A DNA stretch of 64,000 nt from an uncultured Halomicronema sp. (lineage in GTDB: Bacteria > Cyanobacteriota > Cyanobacteriia > Phormidesmidales > Phormidesmidaceae). The position numbers and the translations under genes were made by a program. Every line of letters starts with the position of its first letter. The stretch's first letter is position 1. Below, in pieces: positions 9,487 to 18,008 of the stretch. The stretch is taken from assembly GCA_937899725.1 (NCBI GenBank), contig CALCCA010000115.1:34187-98186 (forward strand). Reading direction: 5' to 3'. A model generated the notes under the pieces. That model saw nothing but the letters and a program-made list of their open reading frames with translations. It was not told where the DNA came from and ran no database searches.

Positions 9487-10494
9487 CTAGAACTCGGCGC
9501 GGCGGCTCAGCAGTTCACCAATGGTCAAACCGGGCTGCATTTGGCCATCAAAGACGGTGCCCACCTTGCCGCGATAAAACTGGGTGAGGGCCACTTCGTA
9601 TCCCTCTTGCGGTAGGGGCACGTAGCCGACCGTTTCAACGGTGGTGGGGGCATTCTCCAGGTAAAACTGCACGAACGCTTGCAGGGGCGGATGCTCTTGT
9701 GCCGCTTGAGCGTTGACATAGATAAACAGCGGTCGTGACAGGGGCTGATATTCGCCGTTCTCAACCGTTTCTTGGGTCGGGATGACCCCGTCGACCGCCA
9801 GGGCGTTGAGATTGCCTGCGTGGGCTTCAAAGTAGGCAAAGCCAAAATATCCCATCGCATTGGGATTCGCTTCGACGCCTTGGGCCAGCAGCTCATCGTC
9901 TTCACTGGCGATATAGTCGCTGCGGCTGGAGGTGTCTTCTCCCAAAATCACTTCTGAAAAGTAATCGTAGGTGCCGGAGGCAGTCCCAGGGCCGTAGAGG
10001 GCGATCGGTTCGCTGGGCCAACTGCTGCGAATATCTTGCCAATTGGTGACGTCGCGCTGACCAGACTCGGCCCAGGCCGTTTTGAGTTCTTCAACGGTGA
10101 TGTCTGCCGCCCAAGTATTTTCGGGGTGAACGACAATGGTGATGGCGTCAAACGCCACAGGAAGCTCAAAATAGCGAACTTTGGCATCGCCGCAGGCCTG
10201 CATCTCCTCGTTGCTGATCGGACGAGACGCATTGTTGATCATCGTTTCACCGGCGCAGAACTTGTCGAAGCCGTCACCGGTGCCCGAAAACGAAACGGCA
10301 ATCTCGACATCGGGGGATTCTGTGCTGGCATACTGCTCAGCGATCGCGGTGGTAATCGGATAAACCGTACTAGAGCCATCAATGGTGATGGGCTGATCGG
10401 TTGGACTGAGGGAATTGGGGGAAGAAGAGCAGCCTACGGCAGTCACTCCGGCACCGACCAATGCGAGAAAAAACGAGCCTTTTGAAGTCTTCAT
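9487..10494 (-). CDS. sphX: Phosphate-binding periplasmic lipoprotein, SphX/PstS family
   Basis: The 335-residue product has a lipoprotein signal (FFLALVGAGVTAVGC, Cys22) and a PBP-like fold with phosphate-binding signatures DGSSTVYPI, FSGTGDGF, NASRPI and GPGTASGTYDYF. Its DGSSTVYP type differs from the GAGASFPAP type of the pstS gene on the other side of the intergenic region. In cyanobacteria these correspond to SphX and PstS, both phosphate-starvation induced. It faces away from the pst operon across a 680-bp region with a Pho-box array and a palindrome. The symbol is assigned by type, not by alignment. Confidence 0.82.
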   Translation of the reverse strand: MKTSKGSFFLALVGAGVTAVGCSSSPNSLSPTDQPITIDGSSTVYPITTAIAEQYASTESPDVEIAVSFSGTGDGFDKFCAGETMINNASRPISNEEMQACGDAKVRYFELPVAFDAITIVVHPENTWAADITVEELKTAWAESGQRDVTNWQDIRSSWPSEPIALYGPGTASGTYDYFSEVILGEDTSSRSDYIASEDDELLAQGVEANPNAMGYFGFAYFEAHAGNLNALAVDGVIPTQETVENGEYQPLSRPLFIYVNAQAAQEHPPLQAFVQFYLENAPTTVETVGYVPLPQEGYEVALTQFYRGKVGTVFDGQMQPGLTIGELLSRRAEF

Positions 10495-10694
10495 CGTCTT
10501 AAACCGGATGGTTGAGTATCGACACGATTATGATTCCAGACGTAAGTCGTGAGTGAGTCGGAATCCTCAAAAGAATTTATGTTTCAGCAAGTGCAAATAA
10601 AAATATTTTAAGATTCATGCTGCTACGATTTTTACGGCTGATTTTAGCAAGGTTTTTCTCGAAGTTAAAAGTAATTTCTCGTTATGTGCAATGC

Positions 10695-10732
10695 CCAGAG
10701 TTTGGAAATGTCTAGACATTTCCAAACTCTGG
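10695..10732. repeat. Perfect 38-bp palindrome in the phosphate-gene intergenic region
   Basis: The 19-bp arm CCAGAGTTTGGAAATGTCT is followed immediately by its exact reverse complement, with no loop and the axis inside TCTAGA. It lies between the divergent SphX-like and pstS genes, about 200 bp from the former. It could be a cruciform, an operator for a large dimeric regulator, or the relic of an inverted element. Confidence 0.9.
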
Positions 10733-10863
10733 AGTGAGGACTACATACATAGCAAAAAGGGTGCGAATTAGAGATGCCTTGAGCAATTGTCGCCGATTTC
10801 TTATGTCCGATTAGAGGGACGGGCTCTATACTCTGGTGGGTTTTTGCCCTCCTCAGCTAAGGT

Positions 10864-10893
10864 CTTAATCTTCTCTTCATCTGTTCTTTACCC
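10864..10893 (+). promoter_or_regulatory. Pho-box array (three 8-bp direct repeats, 11-bp period)
   Basis: CTTAATCT (10864-10871), CTTCATCT (10875-10882) and CTTTACCC (10886-10893) are spaced by exactly three bases. This matches the cyanobacterial Pho box, PyTTAAPyPyT-like repeats separated by 3 bp, bound by the PhoB-type regulator SphR. The first unit fits the consensus fully and the others have one or two mismatches. The array sits about 285 bp upstream of pstS and in its orientation. Confidence 0.72.
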
Positions 10894-11177
10894 TGACCCC
10901 CTAATCTAGTATTTTTGAGATGCTATATCTCAGATAAAGGTGTCTACCGACTTCAATTTTTCAGGTGTATCTTTGAAGCGTCTCGGTGTGATATAGATAT
11001 CCCTGAGTTGTTTTGGAATCCTGCTTTAATAGTGGCTGAGGTTTAGGTCTCTAGCCGCTGACAAAGTCAGAGGTTTGATATTCAGTAGAGCGTGATCTCT
11101 TGCGGTGATTATCTTGCTCAGGAGCATCGAACGAACGTTCATATACTTTGACCAAAAAGAACAGAGTGGAATTGGCT

Positions 11178-12323
11178 ATGCTTCAGAAATTTGCGACGCA
11201 GATTGATTTGAGAAAGGCAGCTGCTTTGGCCCTAGTGGTGGGCTTGGCGGCTTGTGGCGGTGGTACGACCACGACGACCGATGCGGGTGAAGGCACCGAA
11301 ACGGCTGCAACCGGAGAAGAGGCCGCTGGTGAGAAAATCTTTGATAGCAACGTTTCTTTGACGGGAGCTGGGGCGTCTTTCCCAGCGCCGTTGTACCAAA
11401 ACTGGTTCGTCGAACTCAACAAAAAGGTACCTGAGCTGCAGGTCAACTATCAGTCTGTGGGTAGTGGGGCTGGCGTTGAGCAGTTTACGGCAGAAACTGT
11501 GAACTTCGGGGCTAGCGATGTGGCCATGGAAGATGAGGAAATGGCTGCCGTTGAAGATGGCACCATCTTGCTGCCGATGGCGGCTGGGGCCATTGTGTTG
11601 GCTTATAACCTGCCCGGTGTGGGTGAGTTAAACCTGCCCCGTGAGGTTTACACCAACATCTTGCTCGGCAACATCACTAGCTGGAGCGACCCGGCGATCG
11701 TCGAGGCTAACCCTGACGCTGAGCTTCCCGATTCTGATATCACTGTGGTTCATCGTTCTGACGGCAGTGGCACAACGGGTGTCTTTACCAAGCACCTCAG
11801 CGCTATCAGCCCTGACTTTGAGAGCCAAATTGGCGAAGGCAAAACCGTTGAGTGGCCCACCACGGGTAGCTTCATCGGCGGCAAAGGGAATGAGGGTGTT
11901 ACCGCTCAAGTTCAGCAAACCGAAGGCGCGATTGGCTACGTTGAGTATGGCTATGCCACCAACAATGGCCTCGCAGTTGCCGCCTTGGAAAATTCCTCGG
12001 GCAACTTTGTGACGCCCACCGGTGAGTCAGCTTCCGCGACTTTGGATGCGGTTGAGCTGCCTGAGAACCTCCGTGCGTTCATCACTGACCCTGAGGGTGA
12101 GAACTCTTATCCCATCGTCACCTACACTTGGATGTTGGTGTACGAAACCTATGAAGATCCCATGCAGGCGAAAGCGGTTGAGGTGATGGTTGAGTACGGT
12201 CTCAACGAAGGCCAGGATATTTCTCCTGAGCTGGGTTACGTGGCGCTGCCCCCCAGCGTGCGCGAGAAGGTCGCGGCTGCCGCTGATGGCATCAGCCCTG
12301 ACTACGAAATCACCGTTGAGTAA
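11178..12323 (+). CDS. pstS: Phosphate ABC transporter substrate-binding protein PstS
   Basis: From the ATG at 11178 the protein is 381 residues. It has a lipoprotein signal ending LALVVGLAACGGG and a Thr/Glu-rich linker. The PstS core carries LTGAGASFPAPLYQNWF, YQSVGSGAGVEQF, ASDVAM and HRSDGSGTTGVF, the loops that hold phosphate. It delivers phosphate to PstCAB in the inner membrane. A TTG at 11148 would extend the N-terminus ahead of the signal peptide and is less likely. A strong terminator follows the stop, so pstS may be expressed above pstCAB. The upstream Pho boxes predict induction in low phosphate. Confidence 0.95.
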   Translation: MLQKFATQIDLRKAAALALVVGLAACGGGTTTTTDAGEGTETAATGEEAAGEKIFDSNVSLTGAGASFPAPLYQNWFVELNKKVPELQVNYQSVGSGAGVEQFTAETVNFGASDVAMEDEEMAAVEDGTILLPMAAGAIVLAYNLPGVGELNLPREVYTNILLGNITSWSDPAIVEANPDAELPDSDITVVHRSDGSGTTGVFTKHLSAISPDFESQIGEGKTVEWPTTGSFIGGKGNEGVTAQVQQTEGAIGYVEYGYATNNGLAVAALENSSGNFVTPTGESASATLDAVELPENLRAFITDPEGENSYPIVTYTWMLVYETYEDPMQAKAVEVMVEYGLNEGQDISPELGYVALPPSVREKVAAAADGISPDYEITVE

Positions 12324-12334
12324 ATAGTCTGACA

Positions 12335-12360
12335 AAAGGGGGGCAGCGCCCCCTTTTTTA
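12335..12360 (+). terminator. Intrinsic terminator between pstS and pstC
   Basis: GGGGGC and GCCCCC (12339-12344 and 12348-12353) enclose a 3-nt loop, and the run of six T follows. AAAA before the stem pairs with the first T bases. It probably attenuates read-through into pstCAB. Confidence 0.88.
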
Positions 12361-12363
12361 TGA

Positions 12364-12402
12364 GAATCGCGCTAGCTGCTCACAGGGTGGCTGGCGCGAT
12401 TC
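12364..12402. repeat. Inverted repeat after the pstS terminator
   Basis: GAATCGCGC (12364-12372) is matched by GCGCGATTC (12394-12402), and the inner bases pair further with one mismatch. It may be a second mRNA-stabilising or processing hairpin in the pstS-pstC gap. Confidence 0.6.
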
Positions 12403-12499
12403 CAGAAAGTTGATGCCGTTTGGCTTAGTCCTTTGAAGCGGGCAGACAGCTTTCTGAATTGCAGCGATTTTATTGGTTTGTCGAGGAGAAGATAGCACT

Positions 12500-13417
12500 G
12501 TGACCGCCTCAGATGTTCCCAACACCCGTAGTCGGACTGCCGGAGAGAAGAAATTCGATGGCTTTTTCGTCGGTCTGACCACAGCCTTTGCCATTGGCAC
12601 CGGTCTGCTGCTGCTGGCGATCTCCTTCATTATTTTGATGGCAGCGATTCCGGCGATTCGAGAATTTGGCTTGCAGTTTGTGATCGCGAGTACCTGGAAC
12701 CCGGTGCAAGATGCCTACGGGGCATTGCCGATGATCTACGGTACGTTGGTGAGTGCTTTTATCGCCCTGTTGATCGCGGTGCCGTTAGGTCTAGGTGTAG
12801 CGATTTTTCTCAGCGAAAACTTTATTCCGCTCAAAATCCGCACCGTCCTGGTGTTCATGATCGAACTGCTGGCAGCAATTCCCAGTGTGGTCTACGGCCT
12901 GTGGGGCATTTTTGTCTTGATTCCCGCGATGAAGTGGTTCTTTGGCTTATTCGGCCTGCAGTTCATTGGGCCGAGTATGCTGACTGCGGCGCTGATTTTG
13001 TCGATTATGATTTTGCCGATCATCATTGCGATTTCGCGAGATTCTCTCGCGTCGCTGCCGCCTGACCTGCGACAGGCTTCATTGGGCATTGGCGCCACGC
13101 GCTGGGGCACGATCTTCCGGGTACTCATTCCGGCGGCGGTTTCTGGTATTGTCGGCGGCATCATGCTGGCCTTGGGCCGGGCGATGGGCGAGACGATGGC
13201 GGCCACCATGGTGATTGGTAACTCTAACCAAATTAGTTTGTCACTGCTCGAACCGGGCAACACGATTGCCTCGCTGCTCGCTAACCAGTTTGCGGAAGCG
13301 AAGGGGCTACAAGTGTCGGCTCTGATGTACGCCGCGTTTGTGTTGGTGATTATGACGCTGGTGGTCAACATTTTGGCCCAGGTCATCGTGAGTAATGTCA
13401 AAGCTAAATATGACTAA
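12500..13417 (+). CDS. pstC: Phosphate ABC transporter permease PstC
   Basis: From GTG at 12500 the product is 305 residues with about six membrane segments. The conserved permease loop is present (ISRDSLASLPPDLRQASLG, then GATRWGTIF). The closing GGIMLALGRAMGETMAATMV is typical of PstC. GAGGAG lies 11 bases upstream. A TTG at 12473 is an alternative start. With PstA it forms the inner-membrane channel. pstA follows after about 40 bp, then pstB, so the three are one operon. Confidence 0.95.
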   Translation: MTASDVPNTRSRTAGEKKFDGFFVGLTTAFAIGTGLLLLAISFIILMAAIPAIREFGLQFVIASTWNPVQDAYGALPMIYGTLVSAFIALLIAVPLGLGVAIFLSENFIPLKIRTVLVFMIELLAAIPSVVYGLWGIFVLIPAMKWFFGLFGLQFIGPSMLTAALILSIMILPIIIAISRDSLASLPPDLRQASLGIGATRWGTIFRVLIPAAVSGIVGGIMLALGRAMGETMAATMVIGNSNQISLSLLEPGNTIASLLANQFAEAKGLQVSALMYAAFVLVIMTLVVNILAQVIVSNVKAKYD

Positions 13418-13456
13418 CCGGCACCTTTTGAGTAGTTGCATTGGATCGCAAAACCT

Positions 13457-14353
13457 ATGACGAGCTTTCGCGGAACCTCCCCAGAATCGCCCTCGCTAGC
13501 GGGCCTACGCAAGAATTCTTCTCGCCCTCGCGACGTTTTCAACATCATCATGACGGGGCTTTCAGTACTCTGCGTGGTGATCACGCTGATTCCTTTGGTA
13601 CTGGTGTTGGCGTTTGTGACGATTCAAGGGGCCGGTAGTATTACGCCAGCCCTCTTTACTGAGCTGCCCCCCCCGCCTGGTTTAGAGGGTGGGGGCATTG
13701 CCAACGCGATTATTGGCACGCTGATTGTGGTGGCGATCGCCACGCTCATTTCAGTCCCTTTCGGCGTGATGGCGGCCGTCTATCTTTCCGAATTTAGTAA
13801 AGATGGTCAGGTGGCCCGATGGGTGCGCTTCTTTACGAACGTGTTGAGCGGCGTGCCTTCGATTATTTCGGGTGTGTTTGTTTACGCGTTGTTGGTGCGT
13901 ACGGGCCTGACGGGGTACTCGGCGGTGGCCGGGGGGGTGGCGCTGGCGGTGTTGATGCTGCCGACGATCATTCGCACCACTGACGAAGCGCTCAACATCA
14001 TTCCCCAAGAGATTCGGTGGGCTTCGATTGGGGTGGGGGCTTCGCGCTATCAAACAGTGCTGCAAATTGTGTTGCCCGCTGCAATTCCCTCAATTTTGAC
14101 TGGGGTGACGCTGGCGATCGCGCGCGCGGCGGGTGAAACGGCGCCGCTGATTTTTACCGCGCTCTTTTCTTCGTTCTGGCCCAACGGTATCCTACAGCCG
14201 ATTGCCACCTTGTCAGTACTGGTCTACAACTTCGCGATTGTGCCGTTTGAGCCTCAGCAAGAGTTAGCGTGGGCCGGGTCTTTGATTCTGGTACTTTTGG
14301 TCTTATTGACCAGCATCATTGCACGGGTGGTGACCCGTCAAAAAACCTACTAA
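13457..14353 (+). CDS. pstA: Phosphate ABC transporter permease PstA
   Basis: The ATG at 13457 gives 298 residues with six predicted membrane segments. Characteristic stretches are GGGIANAIIGTLIVVAIAT, VLSGVPSIISGVFVYALLV and IIRTTDEALNIIPQEIRWAS, then GVGASRYQTV. The loop IARAAGETAPLIFTALF is the PstA signature that contacts the ATPase. A TTG at 13436 would add seven residues. It lies between pstC and pstB with short gaps. It pairs with PstC to form the phosphate channel. Confidence 0.95.
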   Translation: MTSFRGTSPESPSLAGLRKNSSRPRDVFNIIMTGLSVLCVVITLIPLVLVLAFVTIQGAGSITPALFTELPPPPGLEGGGIANAIIGTLIVVAIATLISVPFGVMAAVYLSEFSKDGQVARWVRFFTNVLSGVPSIISGVFVYALLVRTGLTGYSAVAGGVALAVLMLPTIIRTTDEALNIIPQEIRWASIGVGASRYQTVLQIVLPAAIPSILTGVTLAIARAAGETAPLIFTALFSSFWPNGILQPIATLSVLVYNFAIVPFEPQQELAWAGSLILVLLVLLTSIIARVVTRQKTY

Positions 14354-14395
14354 CGCGGGCATCTTTGATACAGGTGATACAGGGAGTGAATTCTC

Positions 14396-15220
14396 ATGGT
14401 GGAACAAGTGGCTGCTCAGACCAATCAGACCAAGACGAGTACCGTCTTTAAAATTGAAGACTGTGACATCTACTACGGCAGTTACAAAGCCGTGCGCGAC
14501 GTGTCGATGGAGATCCCGCCCAATCAAATCACGTCCTTCATTGGTCCCTCCGGGTGTGGTAAAAGTACTATTCTGCGCTGTCTGAACCGACTCAACGACC
14601 TGATTGAGATCTTTCACCTCACGGGCAAAATTCTGTATCATGGTCAAAATCTCTATGACTCTGACATCGACCCGGTAGAAGTGCGTCGTCGCATTGGCAT
14701 GGTGTTTCAGCGACCGAACCCGTTTCCTAAAACGATTTACGACAACATTGCCTATGGGCCAAGAATTAATGGCTTTAAGGGTGATACCGATGAGATGGAT
14801 GCCCTCGTCGAGCGATCGCTCAAGCGAGCCGTGCTGTGGGATGAGGTGAAAGATAAGCTGCAGGAAAGCGGCTTCTCCTTATCCGGTGGTCAGCAGCAGC
14901 GTCTCTGTATTGCGCGGGCCGTCGCAGTAGATCCTGAAGTGGTGTTGATGGATGAACCCTGCTCCGCCCTTGACCCCATCTCGACCCTCAAGATTGAGGA
15001 GTTGATGATGGAGCTGCGTGAGAAGTACACCATCGTTATCGTGACGCACAATATGCAGCAGGCGACCCGCGTGGCTGACAAGACGGCGTTCTTTAATGCG
15101 GTGCCGACTGAGTCAGGCGGTAAGGTGGGCTATCTCGCTGAGTTCAACGATACCCAAGAGATTTTTGGGAATCCGAAGGAAACGGCTACGCGCGATTACG
15201 TCACGGGCCGGTTTGGCTAA
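14396..15220 (+). CDS. pstB: Phosphate ABC transporter ATP-binding protein PstB
   Basis: The 274-residue ATPase carries Walker [10 protein letters not shown], the Q-loop in [17 protein letters not shown], the signature LSGGQQQR, Walker [15 protein letters not shown] and the switch His in [11 protein letters not shown]. The [12 protein letters not shown] stretch and the C-terminal [10 protein letters not shown] are diagnostic for PstB among ABC ATPases. It energises PstCA at the cytoplasmic face. It ends the operon and a terminator-like hairpin follows. No phoU gene is present in the window. Confidence 0.97.
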   Translation: MVEQVAAQTNQTKTSTVFKIEDCDIYYGSYKAVRDVSMEIPPNQITSFIGPSGCGKSTILRCLNRLNDLIEIFHLTGKILYHGQNLYDSDIDPVEVRRRIGMVFQRPNPFPKTIYDNIAYGPRINGFKGDTDEMDALVERSLKRAVLWDEVKDKLQESGFSLSGGQQQRLCIARAVAVDPEVVLMDEPCSALDPISTLKIEELMMELREKYTIVIVTHNMQQATRVADKTAFFNAVPTESGGKVGYLAEFNDTQEIFGNPKETATRDYVTGRFG

Positions 15221-15260
15221 CTCTAATCGCTGACCGTTGATTGAGTGACCAACCACTGCC

Positions 15261-15298
15261 AAAGGGGAGACAGTGCGACCACGCTGGCTCCCCTTTGT
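15261..15298 (+). terminator. Hairpin terminator after pstB
   Basis: AAAGGGGAG (15261-15269) pairs with CTCCCCTTT (15288-15296) around an 18-nt loop that has further partial pairing. Three T bases plus GTTG follow. It is a plausible end for the pst transcript. Confidence 0.65.
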
Positions 15299-15587
15299 TG
15301 TGTGAGCCAGTTGCCCGCCATGAGCTGGCTGCCCGGCGCCTTTCTGGGTCTGCCGTTTATCTCTGCTGCTGCAATCAGTTGAGGTAATTGAGGATGGCCG
15401 GTAAAAGGTGCCGGGTAAAGGGGTAAAGCAGATCTCGGTAACGTGTTTTTGGGCCTGGGTCAGTCGGTAGCCATCAATAAACATTGCTGGTGTGTGGTGA
15501 CGACAGCCCAACGCACTGCCAGGGTGGGCTTTGGTGCGTCACGCTAGGCGATGACACCCCCGACGATAATGAGGGCTTTCTCCTGAT

Positions 15588-15732
15588 TAATACCAGTTCT
15601 ACGAATTACAGCTACACATACAAGTCGGCTTTCTCCCTCGGGGAGACGCGATGCGAACGACTCCGCTCAGCCTACGTTCCTTGAGCGGAGTCGAAAGGAA
15701 GATCTGTAGCCCAGTTTCAGAGAATTGGTATA
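15588..15732. mobile_element. MITE-like element with imperfect terminal inverted repeats
   Basis: The left end TAATACCAGTTCT and the right end AGAATTGGTATA are imperfect inverted copies. The similarity extends inward to AGCTACA on the left and TGTAGCC on the right. The 145-bp interior has no gene and includes the sequence CTCCGCTCAGCCTACG. The TA ends recall IS630/Tc1-type non-autonomous elements common in cyanobacteria. It lies just upstream of the pterin dehydratase gene. No transposase for it is in the window. Confidence 0.6.
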
Positions 15733-15754
15733 ACTGTTGGACGCTTTGCCGATA

Positions 15755-16222
15755 ATGCTGGAAACTGCAGAGGTCTTTAATACTGATTCTCTGGGAATGG
15801 ACTTTTTGCTCAGTTTGACTCTGTTGGTTCAACCTCTCCCTGCGGATGTGCCGTCTCTGCTGCTGGATCGCCCCGCCGAGACTGAAATCGCTGCGGCGGG
15901 GCTGGTCGTCCTCAGTGATGCCGAAATTCGACAGCGTCTGAACGCTTTGCCCCTGTGGACAACGGATGGGGAAACCCTGTTTTATGAACAGACGTTTGTT
16001 GATTTTGAGGGGGCGATCGCCTTTGTTAATGCGCTGGTTGCTCCGGCTGAGGCGCTGGGCCATCACCCTGACATTGTGATCACCTACAACCGGGTAGCGC
16101 TGACCCTGACCACCCATGATGCCGGTGGTCTGACCGAACTGGATTTTCAACTGGCTGAGGCGATCTCGCAATTGTTGGTCGATCAGCCGGAGTCGGCGAT
16201 CGAGCCCCATCCCAGACAGTGA
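15755..16222 (+). CDS. 4a-hydroxytetrahydrobiopterin dehydratase (PCD/DCoH) with N-terminal extension
   Basis: The 155-residue product contains a complete pterin-4a-carbinolamine dehydratase domain at about residues 55-150. It has LSDAEIRQRLNALPLW, then FVDFEGAIAFVNAL, and the catalytic stretch EALGHHPDIVITYNRV. The C-terminal helix LTELDFQLAEAI is typical. The enzyme recycles oxidised pterin cofactor, and in cyanobacteria it may also act in folate-type pathways. About 50 extra N-terminal residues, including a hydrophobic FLLSLTLLVQPL, are unusual for a family of about 95-110 residues. Internal starts such as ATG codons near residue 20 were considered but do not remove the extension fully. 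No pathway neighbour is present. Confidence 0.85.
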   Translation: MLETAEVFNTDSLGMDFLLSLTLLVQPLPADVPSLLLDRPAETEIAAAGLVVLSDAEIRQRLNALPLWTTDGETLFYEQTFVDFEGAIAFVNALVAPAEALGHHPDIVITYNRVALTLTTHDAGGLTELDFQLAEAISQLLVDQPESAIEPHPRQ

Positions 16223-16288
16223 GTGGCTCGGCCAGTCTGGTTCACTGAGGATACGCCAGTTCGGGTTAAGCCAAACCCCGTTTCTTTT

Positions 16289-16379
16289 CCCTCTGGGGAG
16301 GGGCGAATGGGGTGGGTTGAACCACTCTCAGCGGGAGGATCGACACCCACCCCGCCTTGGGCACCCCTCCCCAGAGGGG
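16289..16379. repeat. Large G/C-rich hairpin repeat
   Basis: CCCTCTGGGGAGGGG on the left is matched near the right end by CCCCTCCCCAGAGGGG, and GGGGTGGGT/ACCCACCCC continues the stem inward past an unpaired bulge. The whole 90 bp folds into one long hairpin. It lies between the convergent pterin dehydratase and FAD oxidoreductase genes and may end both transcripts. It resembles dispersed palindromic repeats seen in cyanobacteria. Confidence 0.75.
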
Positions 16380-16444
16380 ATTGTCACTTCAAAAGGCTGG
16401 TAAGCATGCCTCATGCCCTTATGCCGAACTCAGGTTGAGGATGA

Positions 16445-17836
16445 TTAGCGACTACGCCGCCAGTTATGCCAATTTTCGGCCCAGTCGTATCGCCAGCCGC
16501 CGGGCTGCCAGCGATCGCGCTCCCACTGTTGAGTCGCTTGCCGCAAGATCTCAGTGAAGCTATCGGGCAGGGCTGCAAAGTTAGCCAACCGCCACCACGG
16601 AGTCTTTTGCGCCATGAGTAGGGCCACCGTTTGCATCCATTCCGTGGCTTCGGGGCCGATGCCGTGAGCGCCGATTAATTGACCGTCGCGGTGGGCCAGC
16701 AGTTTGCAAAATCCCCCCGTGGCGGCTCGCCATTGCGCTTTCGGGTTTTGATCGAGGGACTGCCGGGCAACCAGCAGTTGACTGTCGCTGTAGCGCTGCC
16801 GCGCCTGCGGTTCGGTCAGGCCGACCTGAGCCACGGTGGGTTGGGTCGGTAACGCATAGGGAATCGTGCTGTAGTCAATACGTTGGCGATGCCAGAACAA
16901 GGCGTTGTGAAGGGCGCAGTGGGCCTCTTGGCGCGCAATCGCGGGCAAGTCGTCGCCGCCAAGCACGGCCCCGCAGGCATAGATACGAGGATGCTCAGTT
17001 TGCAAAAAGGCATTGACCGTCAGGGGGCGATCGCTCTGGAAAACAGTCTGCAAGTCCAGGTTCCTCAGATTAGCCCCCGGCTGAGCCGCGACGACCAGAG
17101 ACGCGGCAGTGATGGGAGCATCGGCCAGTTTAGCAGTGATGCCCTCTGGCTGGGCGGTGACTGCTAACAGGTCTGCATTTAACCTTAAGTCAATGCCCTC
17201 GGCCCGCAGCTGTGCTGCCAGCCACTGCGATATTTCGGGGTCGGCGGCGGGCAGCAGGCGAGGTTTCGGGGTGATCAGGGTGACTGCCACGCCCCACCGC
17301 CGCAAGTTTTGAGCCAGCGCTAACCCCAAGGGCGCACTGCCCCAAATGATGACTGATGCCGGTAGGGTCTGCCGCTGCAAAAAGCTCTGTGGCGTATCGT
17401 AGGCAACGGCTGATAAGCCTGGCAGCGCTGGGACTGATGGCGTATGGCCGGTGGCTAGCAGTAAGGCGCGGGTGGTGAGTTGGCGGGCCGGAGTCGTCAG
17501 GGTGAGGGGGCGATCGCCGCTAATCTGACCGCTGGCGGCAATGACGTCAACACCTTGCACCATCAGTCGCTGCCAGTCATCTTGGGTAAGCGTGTCGGCA
17601 ATCAGGGTGGCGCGTTGAACCGCCCATTGCCAGGGCGAGATCGGACTATCGGTCGGTGGGGGGAGAGGGTCGTTAGGGTTGGTTTGCAGCAGCCCCTGCA
17701 TCTGTAGGGGCGATCGCCGACCATCGAGTCCTTGGCGAATCAGAGCCACTCTGGCCCCTAAGCGAGCCGCCTGAGCCGCTGCGTCGAGACCCTCGGGAGT
17801 GCCTCCCAAAATGACCAAATCATAGTCAACCGCCAT
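16445..17836 (-). CDS. FAD/NAD(P)-dependent pyridine-nucleotide-disulfide oxidoreductase family protein lacking the redox cysteines
   Basis: The 463-residue protein has the family layout. There is an N-terminal FAD site (YDLVILGGTPEGLDAAAQAA), a central NAD(P) Rossmann site (VIIWGSAPLGLALAQNL), and the second FAD motif with IYACGAVLGGDDLP. A C-terminal dimerisation domain follows (AQVGLTEPQARQRY, then LIGAHGIGPEATEWMQ). At the place where dihydrolipoamide or mercuric reductases have GGTCxNxGCxP, this protein has GLDGRRSPLQMQG, with no cysteine pair. It therefore cannot be a classical disulfide reductase. The substrate is unknown. It is a single gene between convergent and co-directional unrelated neighbours. 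Confidence 0.85.
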   Translation of the reverse strand: MAVDYDLVILGGTPEGLDAAAQAARLGARVALIRQGLDGRRSPLQMQGLLQTNPNDPLPPPTDSPISPWQWAVQRATLIADTLTQDDWQRLMVQGVDVIAASGQISGDRPLTLTTPARQLTTRALLLATGHTPSVPALPGLSAVAYDTPQSFLQRQTLPASVIIWGSAPLGLALAQNLRRWGVAVTLITPKPRLLPAADPEISQWLAAQLRAEGIDLRLNADLLAVTAQPEGITAKLADAPITAASLVVAAQPGANLRNLDLQTVFQSDRPLTVNAFLQTEHPRIYACGAVLGGDDLPAIARQEAHCALHNALFWHRQRIDYSTIPYALPTQPTVAQVGLTEPQARQRYSDSQLLVARQSLDQNPKAQWRAATGGFCKLLAHRDGQLIGAHGIGPEATEWMQTVALLMAQKTPWWRLANFAALPDSFTEILRQATQQWERDRWQPGGWRYDWAENWHNWRRSR

Positions 17837-18008
17837 GGGCGCTTCATGTTCTCAATGCAGGCCGCCCTTGAGTGTAACGCTTATGGTCATCAGCAAGAAA
17901 GGCTGCAGACGCTCTGCTTAAATCACCTTCCCTCAGAACCGATAACCTCCTGTCACGGTTTGGCAAGGCTAACACCGGCGATCGGGGCGTGATTTTGGCG
18001 CAATTCCT

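Noticed and set aside
10036..10485. Plus-strand open frame opposite the SphX-like gene
   Set aside because: No protein-like features; antisense to a certain binding-protein gene.
12473..12500. Upstream TTG as the pstC start
   Set aside because: The GTG at 12500 has a GAGGAG upstream, while the TTG has no ribosome site and adds poorly fitting residues.
15380..15511. Possible C-terminal gene fragment on the minus strand after pstB
   Set aside because: FIDGYRLTQAQKHVT followed in another frame by DLLYPFTRHLLPAILNYLN suggests an old frameshifted remnant, but it is too short to identify.
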